Origin: Siphonodentalium dalli
Taxonomy: Eukaryota; Mollusca; Scaphopoda; Gadilida; Siphonodentaliidae
Direction: 5' to 3'
Length of the DNA stretch: 64,000 nucleotides
Assembly (NCBI GenBank): GCA_032622095.1
Contig: CP136066.1
Location: 156,139,152-156,203,151, forward strand
Part shown: piece after piece, positions 1-12,862 of the stretch
Position numbering within the stretch: position 1 is the stretch's first letter
Layout of the letters: each line of letters starts with the position of its first letter
Position numbers and translations under genes: made by a program
The notes under the pieces: model-generated
The model's input: only the letters and a program-made list of their open reading frames with translations
Databases searched by the model: none
What the model was told of the DNA's origin: nothing

Positions 1-1
1 A

Positions 2-329
2 TTCGCGTGCGGCGTGACATTTCAAATGACCTTGAACCTGTATCTCGGTATCAGGTTGGATAGAAATGAACGAGGAGGCGGTCTAGCAATTTACTTTGCT
101 GACGGTCTCGTATTTAAACATATCCCTCAACTCGACTTTGATGATGAAATACTCTGGTTCGAAATTGGTTCGAAGCACAAAATTCTGCTATGTGTGACTT
201 ATCGATCTGAGTAGGAATGTATAGAATCATATTGGAAAGACCTAGAATCCTCGATTGAAAACGCCCTTTCGACAAATCCCTCCCTGATTATTGTCGGTGA
301 CTTAAACTGTGACCATTTGAAACATTCTG
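2..329 (+). pseudogene. LINE endonuclease domain, N-terminal fragment
   Basis: The frame beginning at position 2 carries RGGGLAIYF (residues about 21-29 of the visible part) and VGDLNCDHL, typical of the EEP/APE endonuclease of non-LTR retrotransposons, in which GDxN contributes to the active site. One in-frame TAG lies at 212-214 between TYRSE and ECIESYW. The start is outside the window. The frame breaks at 329, exactly at the Harbinger-like insertion, and resumes at 4173. Confidence 0.8.
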
Positions 330-2252
330 GGGCCTGTTTCATGAAGCAATGTCATAAGATTATCTTAAGATGGACTTAATCTAAGATCTAAGGTGGATCT
401 TATGATGTAACTTTTCCGTTTCAAGAACGCGTTTCACAAAACAAGATTAAGTCCTACTTAAGTAGTAATTTAAGTTCGCGCGCTTTTAGACTGGCTCTCG
501 ACAATTTATTACAGCTATGCACAGAAAATGTTGGTTCTGTGTATGTTCTATGCCTAGGTACAGTGTCTGGTGACAGATACTAGGGCGTGTCTATGAATAA
601 TTATGATATTGTAATGCAATGGCGATAATCAGTATAATGACTGGTGCACACTTAACTGCACGAGCGCGCTTTTTAACTGTGTTTTCGCGTCAGACCCCAT
701 CCACACATAGCTGCATGCTTCCAATGCCTATTTTATACAAACGTAACGAGCTCAAATATATTATTTCAGTTATTAAAGGGACTTATACATCGTAACTCAG
801 AATGTGAACCTTCACCAATATAACATGCCATTAAGGCGACACGAGACATATGTTTGCTCCGTTCAATACTGATATTAGGTTCTAATACATTATACGTCTT
901 TGAAGCATCTATAATACCAGGAAACCTAATATGTCGCCACGACGGCATACACATACAATACACCAAAATGGAAGCACTGAGCTAAACGCTCTTTATTGTT
1001 TGCCAACATTCATGGAGTACTAACACAAAACGCTCTTTATTTATATTGCTATAATGTTAATAGGACTTCATATCGTGCTCCAAATAGACTTATTTCCAAT
1101 CTGAGACATACTTGTAGAAGCCATATATAAATGATGTTAATGCCATTTGCTCTGGTTCTGTTGACAAATGTGCTAAACGCCTGTTATAATTAACAAACTG
1201 CGTATGAACTTCGAAAGTACGTTACGTTGAACGACATTCTGCACATATGTTTTAATAAAAACCAAATCAACCACTTCTAATAAAGAGCGTTTATAATTAA
1301 CAACACGTGAACAGACGGCCGGTTCACAGGCCCCTGATGAAAATTACTAAAATACCAATATATACTGGTATAGTCTATATTGGTATTTTAGTAATTCCCC
1401 CAGGGGTCTGTGGACCAGTTCACAGTGATATTATATGTTCTTTCGCGGATCCCGGTGTGCCCGCGCGGTCCGTATACTATATACATGCTATATATCTTTT
1501 TATTTCATAGTTAATTGATTATGATAATAAACATAATAATAATAAAATAACACATATTATGTATTATTATCTTGCCGATATATATACGGGGTACATATAC
1601 AATACATTTTACAATCAAATTATAACATTATAACATAGAAAGGCAAGTAAATAATAATAATAATAGCTGACATAAGCATTTATTTATAAAAAAAATGAGT
1701 ATAAATCATTCACTATTATCCTCGATGTGAAAATGTTCGGACTGATTGTCTCAACATGATTATTGTCTACAGTGCGATTGTGTGATTTGAATCGCAAATG
1801 ATGTTCAACTCTATGTAAATATATTCTGTTTGTTACAGCAATTAGAAATGTATATATAGCCCGGTATTGGCGGTTTACAGTTAGTAGCGGACACCCCGCC
1901 AATCTTGCAACCACTGGCCACGTCACTGCTATAGCTTACCAGTTGGTTATTAATTACTACCATTTCTGAAACACCCCTCCGTGCTAGCAAGGTGTTATTC
2001 AGTTAAATGTGTTTATAATAATATATACATGAACTAGATCCCATCCACATTTCGGTCCAACTGCGGATCACAACGTAGGTCTTAACTTTAAGATTATCTT
2101 ATGACACCTCACACCAGTCTTAAAGTTAAGACCAAAGTTAAGACCATCCTAGGTTAAGACTTTGTTCGTGAAACGCACTTATGACTGAAGGTTGAACTTA
2201 TGACCATCTTAAGTCCCAACTATGTCATAAGTTGCCTTCATGAAACAGGGCC
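330..2252. mobile_element. PIF/Harbinger-like non-autonomous DNA transposon, copy 1
   Basis: A 1,923-bp element with terminal inverted repeats: 5' GGGCCTGTTTCATGAAG and 3' the complement of GGGCCCTGTTTCATGAAG. A longer, weaker inverted similarity reaches about 150 bp inwards (cttaagat/atcttaag motifs, a shared gcgtttcac block). It is preceded by CTG (327-329) and followed by CAG (2253-2255), fitting a 3-bp CWG target duplication. No transposase is seen; short minus-strand frames near 1684-1926 resemble no family I know. The superfamily is inferred from TIR style and 3-bp target. Confidence 0.7.
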
Positions 2253-2255
2253 CAG

Positions 2256-4169
2256 GGGCCTGTTTCATGAAGCAATGTCATAAGATTATCTTAAGATAGA
2301 CTTAATCTAAGATCTAAGGTGGATCTTATGATGTAACTTTTCCGTTTCAAGAACGCGTTTCACAAAACAAGACTAAGTCCTAATTAAGTAGTAATTTAAG
2401 TTCGCGCGCTTTTAGACTGACTCTCGACAATTTATTACAGCTATGCATAGAAAATGTTGGTTCTGTGTATGTTATATGCCTAGGTACAGTGTCTAAGAAT
2501 AATTATGATATTTTAATGCAAGGGCGATAATCAGTATAATGACTGGTGCATACTTAACTGCACGAGCTCGCTTTTTAACTGTGTTTTCGCGTCAGACCCC
2601 ATCCACACATAGCTGCATGCTTCCAATGCCTATTTTATACAAACGTAACGAGCTCAAATATATTATTTCAGTTATTAAAGGGACTTATACATCGTAACTC
2701 AGAATGTGAACCTTCACCCATATAACATGCCACAACGGCGACGCGAGACATATGTTCGCTCCTTTCAATGCTGATATTAGGTTATAATGCATTATACGTC
2801 TTTGAAGCATCTATAATACCAGGAAACCGAATATGTTGCCACGACGGCATACACATACAATACACCACAATGGAAGCACTGAGATAAACGCTCTTTATTG
2901 ATTGCCAACATTCATGGAATACTAACACAAAACGCTCTTTATTTATATTACTATAATGTGAATAGGACTTCATATCGTGCTCCAAATAGACTTATTTCCA
3001 ATCTGAGACATACTTGTAGAAGCCATATATAAATGATGTTAATGCCATTTGCTCTGGTTCTGTTGACAAATGTGCTAAACGTCTGTTATAATTAACAAAC
3101 TGCGTATGAACTTCGAAAGTACGTTACGTTGAACGACATTCTGCATGTATGTTTTAATAAAAACCAAATCAACGACTTGTAATAAAGAGCGTTTATAATT
3201 AACAACATGTGAACAGACGGTCGGTTCACAGGCCCCTGTGGAAAATTACTAAAATACCAATATAGACTATACCACTGGTATAGTCTATATTGGTATTTTA
3301 GTAATTCCCCCAGGGGTCTGTGGGTCGGTTGACAGTGATATTATATGTTCTTTCGCGGATCCCGGTGTGCTCGCGCGGTCCGTATACTATATACATGCTA
3401 TATATATTTTTATTTCACAGTTAACTTGATAGATTATGATAATATACATAATAATAATAAAATAACATATATTATGTATTATTATCTTGCCGATATATAT
3501 ACGGGGTACATATACAATACATTTTACAATCAAATTATAACATAATAATATAGAAAGGCAAGTAAATAATGATAATAATAATAGCTGATATAAGCATTTA
3601 TAGAAAAAAAAATGAGTATAAATCATTCACTATTATCCTCGATGTGAAAATGTTGGGACTAATTGTCTCAACATGATTATTGTCTACTGTGCGATTGGGT
3701 GATTTGAATCGCAAATGATGTTCAATTCTATGTAAATATATTATTTTTGTTACAGCAATTAGACGTGTATATATAGTCTGGTCTTGGCGGTTTAGAGTTA
3801 GTAGCGGACACCCCGCCAATCTTGCAACCACTGGTCACGTCACTGCTATAGCTTACCAGTTGGTTATTAATTACTACCATTTCTGAAACACCCCTCCGTG
3901 CTAGCAAGGTGTTATTCAGTTAAATGTGTTTATAATAATATATACATGAACTAGATCCCATCCACATTTCGGACCATCTGCGGATCACAACGTATGTCTT
4001 AACTTTAAGATTATCTTATGACACCTCACACCAGTCTTAAAGTTAAGACCAAAGTTAAGATCATCTTAGGTTAAGACTTTGTTCGTGAAATGCACTTATG
4101 ACTGAAGTTTGAACTTATGTCCACCTTAAGTCCCAACTATGTCATAAGTTGCCTTCATGAAACAGGGCC
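2256..4169. mobile_element. PIF/Harbinger-like non-autonomous DNA transposon, copy 2 (tandem)
   Basis: A 1,914-bp second copy of the same element in the same orientation, separated from copy 1 by only CAG. It is followed by CTG (4170-4172), the same triplet that precedes copy 1. Most of it aligns base for base with copy 1, with scattered substitutions and small indels; for example copy 1 has an extra segment near 570-600. The internal 3227-3322 palindrome is more complete here. Confidence 0.7.
3227..3322. repeat. Long internal palindrome in Harbinger-like copy 2
   Basis: Arms reading cacaggcccctg...attactaaaataccaata...tatacca and their reverse complement meet at the centre near 3272, giving a hairpin of about 45 bp per arm. 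Copy 1 carries the same feature at about 1325-1425 with a shortened centre. It looks like a small fold-back MITE inserted before the host element was duplicated, or a structural part of the element. Confidence 0.7.
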
Positions 4170-6868
4170 CTGGACCATTGCACGATATAAAAAGTAGATT
4201 GACTCTAACGAACGCTATCACCAACCCAACTCGTGTGACTGGAAGCTCCTCGACCTTGATCGACCCAATTTTGATAAGTGATACTTTATCATTCGTTAAC
4301 GCATCCACTATTGATCTGGGCCACTCAGACCATTATGCGACCACCATAGAACTACTTACACCAAATCGTATATCAGAGGCATGCATTCGGCAGATATGGA
4401 ATTATACCAAAGGTGATTACCTAAATATGAATGCAGAGATCCGTGCAATAAATTGGACACATGTTTTATCTGAAAGAGGCACACACATAAATGTAAATAC
4501 AATGGTACCCATTTTCACAGACATGTTCCTTAATATTGCAAAAAAGCATATACCATTTCAAACAATTACAATTAGGACAAATGATAAGCATGCATGGTTT
4601 GATAGCTCTATTAGATTAAATATAAGAAAAAGAGATCGCTTGAGAAAGAAAGCTTTAAAATCAAATACACAAATGCACTGGGTCTAAACAAATTCGAAAT
4701 AAGATAAACAACATGAAAAAATTTGCAAAAGAGAAATATATGTTAAATCTTGATGACAATTTGAAACTCAACACAGGTCCAAAGCAATTCTGGCATGTCG
4801 TGAAACAGCTGCTTAACAATTTTTCTAACAAGAGTAAAATCCCAACTTTAGAGTTTGACAACTCATTTTTATGATTCTGATGAAGAAAAGGCTGAACTGT
4901 TGAACAAAATGTTTATAATAAATAGCACCATAGACAGTTCGGAATCTGACATCCCCAATTTCGCAAATAGAACAGCATCAAATATAAGCTCGATAGAAAC
5001 ATCCGAAGATGAAATTTCAACTATTCTCAAATCGTTATCCACAAATAGAGCCAATGGTCCGGATGGTATCAGTAACAAAATGTTAAAGGAAAATCACAGC
5101 TCAGTATGCAAACCACTCAAAATATTTTTTAATAAATCGCTTAAGAGCTGTTGTTTTCCGGACACATGGAAACGTGCTGATGTCATACCATTGTTCAAAA
5201 AAGTAAAATCACAAGATCCAAATAATTACAGACCTATTTCACTTATCAGTTGTGTTGGAAAAGTTCTCGAAAGAATCGTTCACAAGAAAATTTACACATT
5301 TGAAATCCAGAAATATCCTATATTCGCACCAGTCTGGTTTTATTCCCGGTCATGGAACAGAACTACAACTGATAGAAATTATTCACAATATAGTAGAAGG
5401 GCTTGATAAAGGTGATACGACATGTGCAGTATTCTGTGATATTTCCAAAGCTTTCGACAAAGTGTGGCATCGTGGTCTTATACATAAGCTCGATAAATAT
5501 GGTATTAAAAGAGATATTCTTAAATGGTCTGTGAACTACCTTGAAAATCGCAAACAACGCGTACAAATCAATTCCAGTTTTTCCAAATACGCACTTATAA
5601 CAACAGGAGTCCCTCAAGGATCCGTAATCGGGCCTCTTATGTTTCTCATATATATAATGACATTGCGGACAATTTAGAGTCCCGAGCTAAGACTATTTGC
5701 CGACGATACATGTCTCATGAATGCAAACTCTGATCTACAAACATTAGAATCGTCGATAAATAATGACTTCCGGAAAATCAATGAATGGGCTGAAAAGTGG
5801 ATAGTCAAATTCAATAGTGCCAAAACGAAAGTACTGCTGTTTACAAGTATAGAAAATATTATAAAACCAGATATAGTTTTCAATGGAGCTAACCTTGATT
5901 ATACGCACAGTCACACACACCTGGGTATCGACATCTCAGAAGAATTATCATGGAATATTTATATTGAAAATATATGTACTAAAGCCTATGCAAGACTTTC
6001 CCAAATGAGAAAACTGAAATATCTTCTCAACCGTCAGACTCTCGAAATATTATATTTATCTCACGTCCGTCCATTAATGGAGTATGCTAGTTGTGTGTGG
6101 TTTGGAGCACCTGACTATCTATTAAAATGACTAGACTATATACAGATCGAAGCTGCGCGTATAGTTACAGCTTGTACAAAATCGGTCCCTCATGATAGGT
6201 TGCTCTTTGAACTCGGATAGGAGAAGCTGGAAAGTAGGCGGTATGTTAAACGAATGAGTATATTTTACAATATTGCAAACGGCAAATCCCCCGCCTACCT
6301 AACTCAGCTTCTTCCGTCAAAGGTTAAGGATAAATGTGATTACGAACTGAGAAATGCATCAAATTTAAATCGTCCCATTTCAAATAGCAAAAGAACAGAT
6401 AAAACTTTCTTCCCCACATGCGTCATGGATTGGAACAAATTGGATGAAAAAAAAGAAAGAAACATTCCACTCGATAGGTTCAAGAAAGCACTAGCAACTA
6501 AGCCATTAAAACCACCAACATATTTTTAATATGGTAAACGGCTATTAAACATCCTTCATTGTAAACTGAGGTGTGAATGTAGTAATCTACAAGCTGATAA
6601 ACTTCAAAATTATATAGCAATTTCTGCTACATGTAGGTGTGGACATTCTGTAGAAAATGCTTTCCACTATTTTTTTGAATGCCACCTACACTTTGAAGAA
6701 AGAATTACACTTCGTAATAATCTTCTGCGCTTTAATATACATTCAGTTAAAACATTAATATTTGGGGACCCGAACTTAAAACAATTAGAAAATGAACATA
6801 TCTTTAAAGCTGTGCAAAATTACTTACGAGATACAACGCAAGAGGAAAATCCGACAAAGTTCTATTAA
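4170..6868 (+). pseudogene. LINE endonuclease C-terminus, reverse transcriptase and C-terminal region (broken ORF2-like)
   Basis: The endonuclease resumes with STLIDPILISD and GHSDHYATT (SDH active-site motif). The linker ends in frame breaks near 4680 and 4868. The RT domain follows: NRANGPDGISNKML, NNYRPISLIS, FCDISKAFDKVWHRGL, TGVPQGSVIGPL and FADD at 5696-5707 (catalytic aspartates). More frameshifts lie near 5310 and 5690; stops are at about 6128 and 6220. Downstream, HVRPLMEYASCVW and then CRCGHSVENAFHYFFEC (about 6640-6690) match the C-terminal tail of many invertebrate LINEs. At least four frameshifts; a pseudogene. Confidence 0.85.
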
Positions 6869-7205
6869 GACGCTCGCATCATTTGAATGCAAATTGTAAA
6901 ATGTTAACAATGCACAATGAGGTACATGTATCACATTTAAAACAGCTACTTGATAATCATTATTGATATTATTTAAAATTGGTGGGGTGGTGAGACTATA
7001 CAAACTATACTTCAAATAATATACAATGATATATGTATACACTTGTAAATATGTTATACATATTGTGTTGACAACCCAAATTATTATATATCAGTGTTAT
7101 AACGGCAATTGGGAGAGGGGGTTATGTATAAGTGGGTCGCACTTGTCCTACAATCCCAATGTCAATCTGTATTGTTATATATTTATCGGTAATAAATATG
7201 TTTAA

Positions 7206-8289
7206 ACCAAACCAACCGATTGAGCTCAAACTTGCTACCTACGGGAAGTGTCAGTAGGACGGGTTAAGTTGTGACCCCGACCTGACATTGACCTTGAAAA
7301 TGATCAATTCAAGGTCAAATCTTAAAATTAAAAAGGCACAATTAACTCATTGAAAAACAAAAAATTCAATTAAAAAATTAATTACAAAATAAATTAATTA
7401 AAAAAATTAAAAATTGTCACCGATTGGGCTCAAACTTCCCATCTAAGGGTAAAAACCCAGGGAATGGTCGTCGCGGCGTTTTGGAGAAGCTCAGAGCACC
7501 CGTTCTCCACTCTCAGTCACAAAAATGGCAGTGCGGGTTAAATCGCGTTAATAGTTAAAGAGCGTTCGTATCCGCAGTGTCGTTGATAAAGATATTCCAT
7601 ATTTGGGTTCGTTAACCGGTTAACGCTCTTTATTCCCTTCGGCTTTCGCATACGGTTTTGTTTACGCTATCTGGAACTCGCTTCTGTGTGATTCTTACGT
7701 ACTTAGGGCTTCCTATGAACGGGGACATTTTCATCGGGTCAGTTTTTCCGCCCAAGGTGATCTTCACCTTGAAACGGGTACCCACAATATATGTGTGTGT
7801 CCTTTATAGACTCGAACCGATTGAGCTCAAACTTGCTACCCACGGGAAGTGTCATGGACTGGTTAAATTGTGAGCCCGATCTGACATTGACCTTGAAAAT
7901 GATCAATTCAAGGTCAAATGGTGTAAAACTGGCGGATTTATAGACTCGAAAACGGCTCGACCGATTGAGCCCAAACTTGCTACCTAATGGTACTTTTGTC
8001 CGGGAAGTGTCTTGGAAGGGTCAAATCGTGACCCCGACCTGACCTTGACCTTCAAAATGGTCAATTCAAGGTCAAATCGGGAAAACTGGCGGATTTCGAC
8101 GAAATTTGATACCTAGGGGTGCTTTTGCCGGGGAGTGTATTGCACGGGTCAAATCGTGACTCCGACCTGACCTTGACCTTCAAAATTGTCAATTCAAGGT
8201 CAAATCGGGTCCAATTTCGCATGCGCCCGTGTCCTTGCTCATATACGCGCATATAGTCAAATCCCGCCAGTGACGGGCTAATCTGGTAG
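7206..8289 (+). mobile_element. Non-autonomous Helitron (5'-truncated) with internal aaggtcaa repeats
   Basis: The block carries the recurrent phrases ccgattgagctcaaacttgctacc and caattcaaggtcaaat. It ends with a GC hairpin, cccgccagtgacggg (about 8264-8278), 7 bases before a terminal ..TAG (8287-8289) followed by T. That is the Helitron 3' architecture (hairpin, then CTRR, target T), here with ctggtag in place of CTAG. The 5' TC end is missing; it abuts the LINE 3' end. Two ccgattgagc units suggest a composite of two elements. Confidence 0.65.
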
Positions 8290-8733
8290 TCTATCTATCT
8301 ATACTATATATTTTGAGACTTCCGTATGTGTGTGTGTACTTCATAGAATCGAAAACGGCTGACTCGATTGAGTTCAAACTTCCCATCTAAGGGTAAAACC
8401 CACGAACACCGTAGTTGTCGCGTTTTGGAGAAGCTCAGAGCACCATTTCTCCCTTCCCAAATCACCGCAATCGGCACCGCGGTGGTTAATCAAGTCATAA
8501 TTTAATGAGCGTTTGTTTTTGACGCATCGCTATAAAGAGCGTCTGTTTACCATTCAACGTTATTAGCATCTGCAGAGAGATATACGGGAACAATACTTTT
8601 GAGGGGTTTCCTATGCGGGGAGATTTATTGGATGCCATAGTACTCTTACAACATCATTGTTATAGTATGTACAAGAAAACTAAGATGCATGCATCAGGTC
8701 GGCCGTGAACTATCTACCATAGAATTGTTGTAG
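8290..8733 (+). mobile_element. Non-autonomous Helitron, 5' part
   Basis: It begins tctatctatctatactatatattttgagac directly after the previous 3' terminus, matching the 5' TC ends elsewhere (8290, 12483, 25060). It contains the leader with gagaagctcagagcaccatttctcc seen in several copies, and atttaatgagcgtttg/taaagagcgtctg motifs. No clean 3' hairpin terminus was found, so the right boundary near 8733 is set by the next element's start-like tatacattttgg. Confidence 0.5.
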
Positions 8734-9388
8734 CTATCGATTATACATTTTGGAACACCTGTCTGTATGTATGTGTGTATGCATGAATGCATGTGTGTAT
8801 GTGTTATAGACTCTAACACTGCTCGACTGATCCGACTCGGATTTGGTATTTAACGTGTCAACTTGACCTCGCTCATAGGCATGTTTCTGGACCTTGACCG
8901 ATCCGACTAAAAATTTGTGTGTAGGACTAGGAGCAATATGGACGGGTCCAATTTCACGTGGGACCATGTTCTCGAACGTGCTGATGTAGGCATGTTTCTG
9001 GACTATTTGGACGGGTCAAATCTTGATCCCGACCTGACTTTGACATTCAAAAAGATCAATTCAAGGTCAAATCTGGTAAAACGGAAGTATTTCAACGAAA
9101 TATAATACCTACTGTTACTTTTGTCCCAGGAGTGTTTCGGGTGGGTCAAATTATGACCCTGACCTGATCTTGACATTCAAAATTGTCAAATCAAGGTCAA
9201 ATAGGGTAAAGCCGGGCGGATTTCGACGGGTACTTTTGTCGTGACTTTTGTCCGGGGAGTGTTTTGGACGGATCAAATCGTGACCCGACATGACGTTCAC
9301 CTTTACAATGGTCAATTCAAGGTTAAATCGCGCAATTCTCCGAAAATCAGAGGGGAACATCCCGGACGAAGTAGGGTCCACCAGCTAC
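8734..9388 (+). mobile_element. Non-autonomous Helitron with aaggtcaa repeats
   Basis: It starts at about 8734 with a degenerate tatacattttggaac leader and contains several copies of tcaattcaaggtcaaat separated by gacctgacc motifs. It ends with an imperfect hairpin cccggacgaagtaggg and ccagctac (CTAC at 9385-9388) before T. The terminus differs from CTAG by one base, so it may be an inactive copy. Confidence 0.6.
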
Positions 9389-12000
9389 TATTATATATTT
9401 CTAGATTTAGTTACAAACTAAATACCTGTATATTGTACAAAGAAATGTTTGACAAATATATCTGTATCAATATTACCATACGGGTCATTAAAATAGATAC
9501 GACGAAACAAATTTTGAAGGGTGCATGGTATCAGGTAAATTTTTATATTTCAAATGATGACAGGAATGCGGAAAGTTGAAGTACCTACGTAATACTGGCT
9601 ATCCGAATGAAGAGATATACATGTATATAAAAACCAAAATAGAAGATGACTGCTGGCGACAATGTTTTCCAAAAAAATTCAAAGCATTCGATAGCTCCCA
9701 TCTAGTTGTCAGCCCGAAGATCAATATAAAGTGTGGTGACTATCAGATGAGGGATATGACTGTACAGTTGCTAAACAATTCAGTCACGCAAAAGAGGATC
9801 AAACAGTAAGATACCAAATTGCTGCCTGTGGTAATGTTTTTTAACGAAATTCGGGAAAATTAGATTACTCTCACCCTGGTTATCCAGAAGATCATTGTGG
9901 AATCTGGTGACGATCGGACAAGGGGTGTCGTCTGTAGGATCAACCAAATTATTTAGCCATAAAAATAGTAAAATTCAAGATCACCGCTGGCAGTGATGTC
10001 TTCACAAGGACAGCTTGAGAACAAAACATGGCTCACATCTAGCGGTGACCCAAACTATCCACATGAGAAAAAGTTCTCCAATAAAAGCTGGCTGCAGGGT
10101 GCGCCAATTGATTCAAATTCGAAATTTAACAGGGTGTACTGGTTGTGGCCATGTTTTCCCCGCAAATTTGATAGACTGATGGACAAAACCACTGAATCCG
10201 TTGAATCAATATACATGTATACATGGATTAATTTATATGCATTGTTATACACAGTATTGGTATATAAAGGTACTGAAAATAACAATATTACTAGTATACA
10301 CAAAATAAACCAAATATCATGGCTATCGGTTCTAATATCCGAATATGTCAGCTGATAACTTGGTGTGAATTGAAGAGTGGTGGTGTCTCAAGCATATCTA
10401 ACCCTCCACGTTAGTACATGCCATTAAATGTCATAAGTATAATCTAGCTTGAGGACAGAAGTTTTCCAAAAAAAACCTTTAATTCAACCAGGTCCTCGCG
10501 CGATGTATGGTCGATCACATGATGATCTAGGGGGGGGGATTAGAATTGTTGTATAAAAACAGCACTGCATGTAAATATAAAATAAAATAGTGCTACATCT
10601 TATTACAGATTATTGCCATATATAATCAGTGACTATACAGACAGTCTGACAAAATAAAGTTTCAGTGACACTCTATCCGAAGAGGGGAATAATTCCATCT
10701 GTTACAGTCAATGGAGCAATTATGAATCTGGAAAGGTGAAATTTCTAAGTAATACTAGATATCGACATGACGCGATAACATATAACGTAAATGCAATATG
10801 GCCGCTGGCGACCATTTTTTCCTATAAAATTAAAAAAATATTTGATAGCTCTCATCTGATAGATGAATATCAAGATAAATATGAAGTTTAGTGATGATCG
10901 GATGAGTGAAGTGGACTGTGCTAAACGGTTTAGTAATGCTTAAAAAGATTTTTACCTTAATATTTTTATGTTCACTTTATAAACTTCACTGAGTCATCTT
11001 TGTCATGTATTGAGTTTGATATCTTTTGTTAACAGTTTATAAATCATGTATGTCTCATGTTTTTATTTTAATTTATGTGTTTATTATCATTAAATAAAGT
11101 TGCATTCCTTAAAAATATTCTTACCTCAATGTTTTTATGTTCACTTTATAAACTCCACTGAGTCATCTTTGTCATATATTGAATTTGATATCTTTTGTTA
11201 ACAGTTTATAAATTATGTATGTCTCGTGTTCGTTATTATATTATATACACTGTATAGTGTGTTTCAGAACGAAAACAAAATCAACAAAATCAACAAATTT
11301 GTAAATTTAAAAACAATTCAAACGTTGTTGTATTCCATGTCCCAGCCCGGACATATACACCAAATTTCAATAATATTCATTGAGAAACAACGGACCAAAC
11401 GCCATATAACACCCCGTATGCATCTTTTATTCCGAGTTGGCCTTTTATTCCGAGTTGGCACGCGCCATTGGAGCGAGTTAGCCCTGGGGCGAGTACGCCG
11501 ATTCCGACACCTTTTCTATTTGCAGCAGGTTAAGTTTACGCGTAATTTAATTTACAAAGTTCCCCAATTGGTATCGTAAATAGAGCGACCTTATTTGACA
11601 GAGAATGCCTCTGTTATTGATTATAAAGTTGCTATACATTAAAAACGACAATTCACATGCTCGTTCAAGCGCAGTAGTCTATTTTCCCCATGTTAAAGGA
11701 CATCCACAAATACTAAATAACGCTAACTTACTGCCGAATGTTTTACACGACAACTGTTAACATATTTGGGCTGAATTCATCTGACGCGGTATTATTCCTC
11801 AAAATAAACAACAAAACCATCGTTACTTGGAAATGTTGTTTGGGCTAACATTTACATAAATCCTCCATATCATTATTCCGACACACACGTCAGATGAAAA
11901 ACTCACATGAAGTAACCGGCCAAATTGGCCGAAATGACACTTAGGTCAGGGCTTAGGGGGGTAGTTAGTGTGGATATAGGCATAATGCTTCTCAGAAATC
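9389..12000. repeat. Low-coding spacer with diverged dispersed repeats
   Basis: No gene is supported. 9590-9830 and 10730-10940 are diverged copies of the gctggcg(g)ccatgttttcc repeat that is tandem at 61.3-62.7 kb. A direct repeat of about 119 bp, starting tttttatgttcactttataaac, lies at about 10942-11060 and 11108-11226. At 11428-11457 a short direct repeat ttttattccgagttggc occurs. A short palindrome ggccaaattggcc lies near 11919. Open frames of 77-120 codons (for example 9576-9809, 9993-10355) show no known motif and fall in repeat copies. Confidence 0.5.
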
Positions 12001-12482
12001 CCGGTTACAAACCAACACTCACAATTTCGTCTTTTGCATCAGATACCAACACCTCGACCGATCTGGACGAAACTTGGTACGTGTGTGTAGTTTGACCAGG
12101 TGGTCGTCGTTGTCGTATTGGCGAGCCCGTGCGACGCCCGTGCAGCGCATGCGCAGACGAGATCTCGGAAACGGGTGGAGCTATCGACTTGAAATTTGCT
12201 ATGTGAATGTATCTTGCCCCGGATACGAATTTTATCGGGTCCCCGAGCCCGTGCGATGCCAGCTTCGCGCATGGGCAGACGAGATCTCGGAAACGGGTGG
12301 AGCTATCGACTTGAAATTTGGTATGTAAATGTATCTTGCCCCGGATACGAATTTTATCGGTTCGCCGAGCCCGTGCGACGCCAGCTTCGCGCATGCGCAG
12401 ACCAGATCTCGGAAACGGGTTGAGCTATCGACTTGAAATTTGGTTTTTGAATAGCCCGGACAACGTCGGGCTCATCGGCTAG
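12001..12482 (+). mobile_element. Non-autonomous Helitron made of ~120-bp tandem units
   Basis: The core consists of about three tandem units carrying gatctcggaaacgggtgg, agctatcgacttgaaattt and gcgcatgcgcagac. It ends with the hairpin GCCCGGACAACGTCGGGC then tcatcggCTAG (CTAG at 12479-12482) followed by T. This is a full Helitron-type 3' end: an 18-base stem-loop 7 bases before CTAG. The left end is not clear. Confidence 0.7.
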
Positions 12483-12862
12483 TCTCTTATATATTTTGAA
12501 GACCTCTGTCTATCTGTATGTCTGTATGTATGTCATTTATACAAATCTACGATTCTCGACCGATCGGGACGAAACTTGGTACGTGTGTGTAGTTTGACCA
12601 GGCGGTCGTCCTTATCGTATTGGCGAGCCCGTGCGATGCCCGTGCAGCGCATGCGCAGACGAGATCTCGGAAACGGGTGGAGCTATCGACTTGAAATTTG
12701 GTATGTGAATGTATCTTGCCCCGGATACGAATTTTATCGGGTCGCCGAGCCCGTGCGACGCCAGCTTCGCGCATGCGCAGACCAGATCTCGGAAACGGGT
12801 AGAGCTATCGACTTGAAATTTGGTTTTTGAATAGCCCGGACAACGTCGGGCTCATCGGCTAG
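12483..12862 (+). mobile_element. Complete short non-autonomous Helitron (380 bp)
   Basis: The 5' end TCTCTTATATATTTTG starts immediately after the previous CTAG. The leader has cgaccgatcgggacgaaacttgg. Two ~120-bp units follow, then the hairpin GCCCGGACAACGTCGGGC and tcatcggCTAG (12859-12862). The element is in head-to-tail register with its neighbours on both sides, with no spacer. Confidence 0.75.

Larger units (their letters stand above)
1..7205 (+). mobile_element. Degenerate APE-type non-LTR retrotransposon (LINE), 5'-truncated by window edge, interrupted at 330-4169
   Basis: Two coding blocks (2-329 and 4170-6868) read as endonuclease, reverse transcriptase and C-terminal zinc-knuckle-like region of a Jockey/CR1-group LINE. 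The 3' UTR runs to about 7205 and ends near an aataaatatgtttaaa motif, where Helitron-type sequence begins. Stops and frameshifts throughout make it dead. The exact clade is not resolved by eye; the APE endonuclease plus FADD-box RT exclude LTR elements. The insertion at 330-4169 is later than the LINE, because removing it restores a continuous endonuclease frame. Confidence 0.85.

Noticed and set aside
1684-1926. Minus-strand frame repeated at 3598-3831 in both Harbinger-like copies
   Set aside because: Duplicated only because the element is; no transposase or DNA-binding motif, and it ends in AT-rich sequence.
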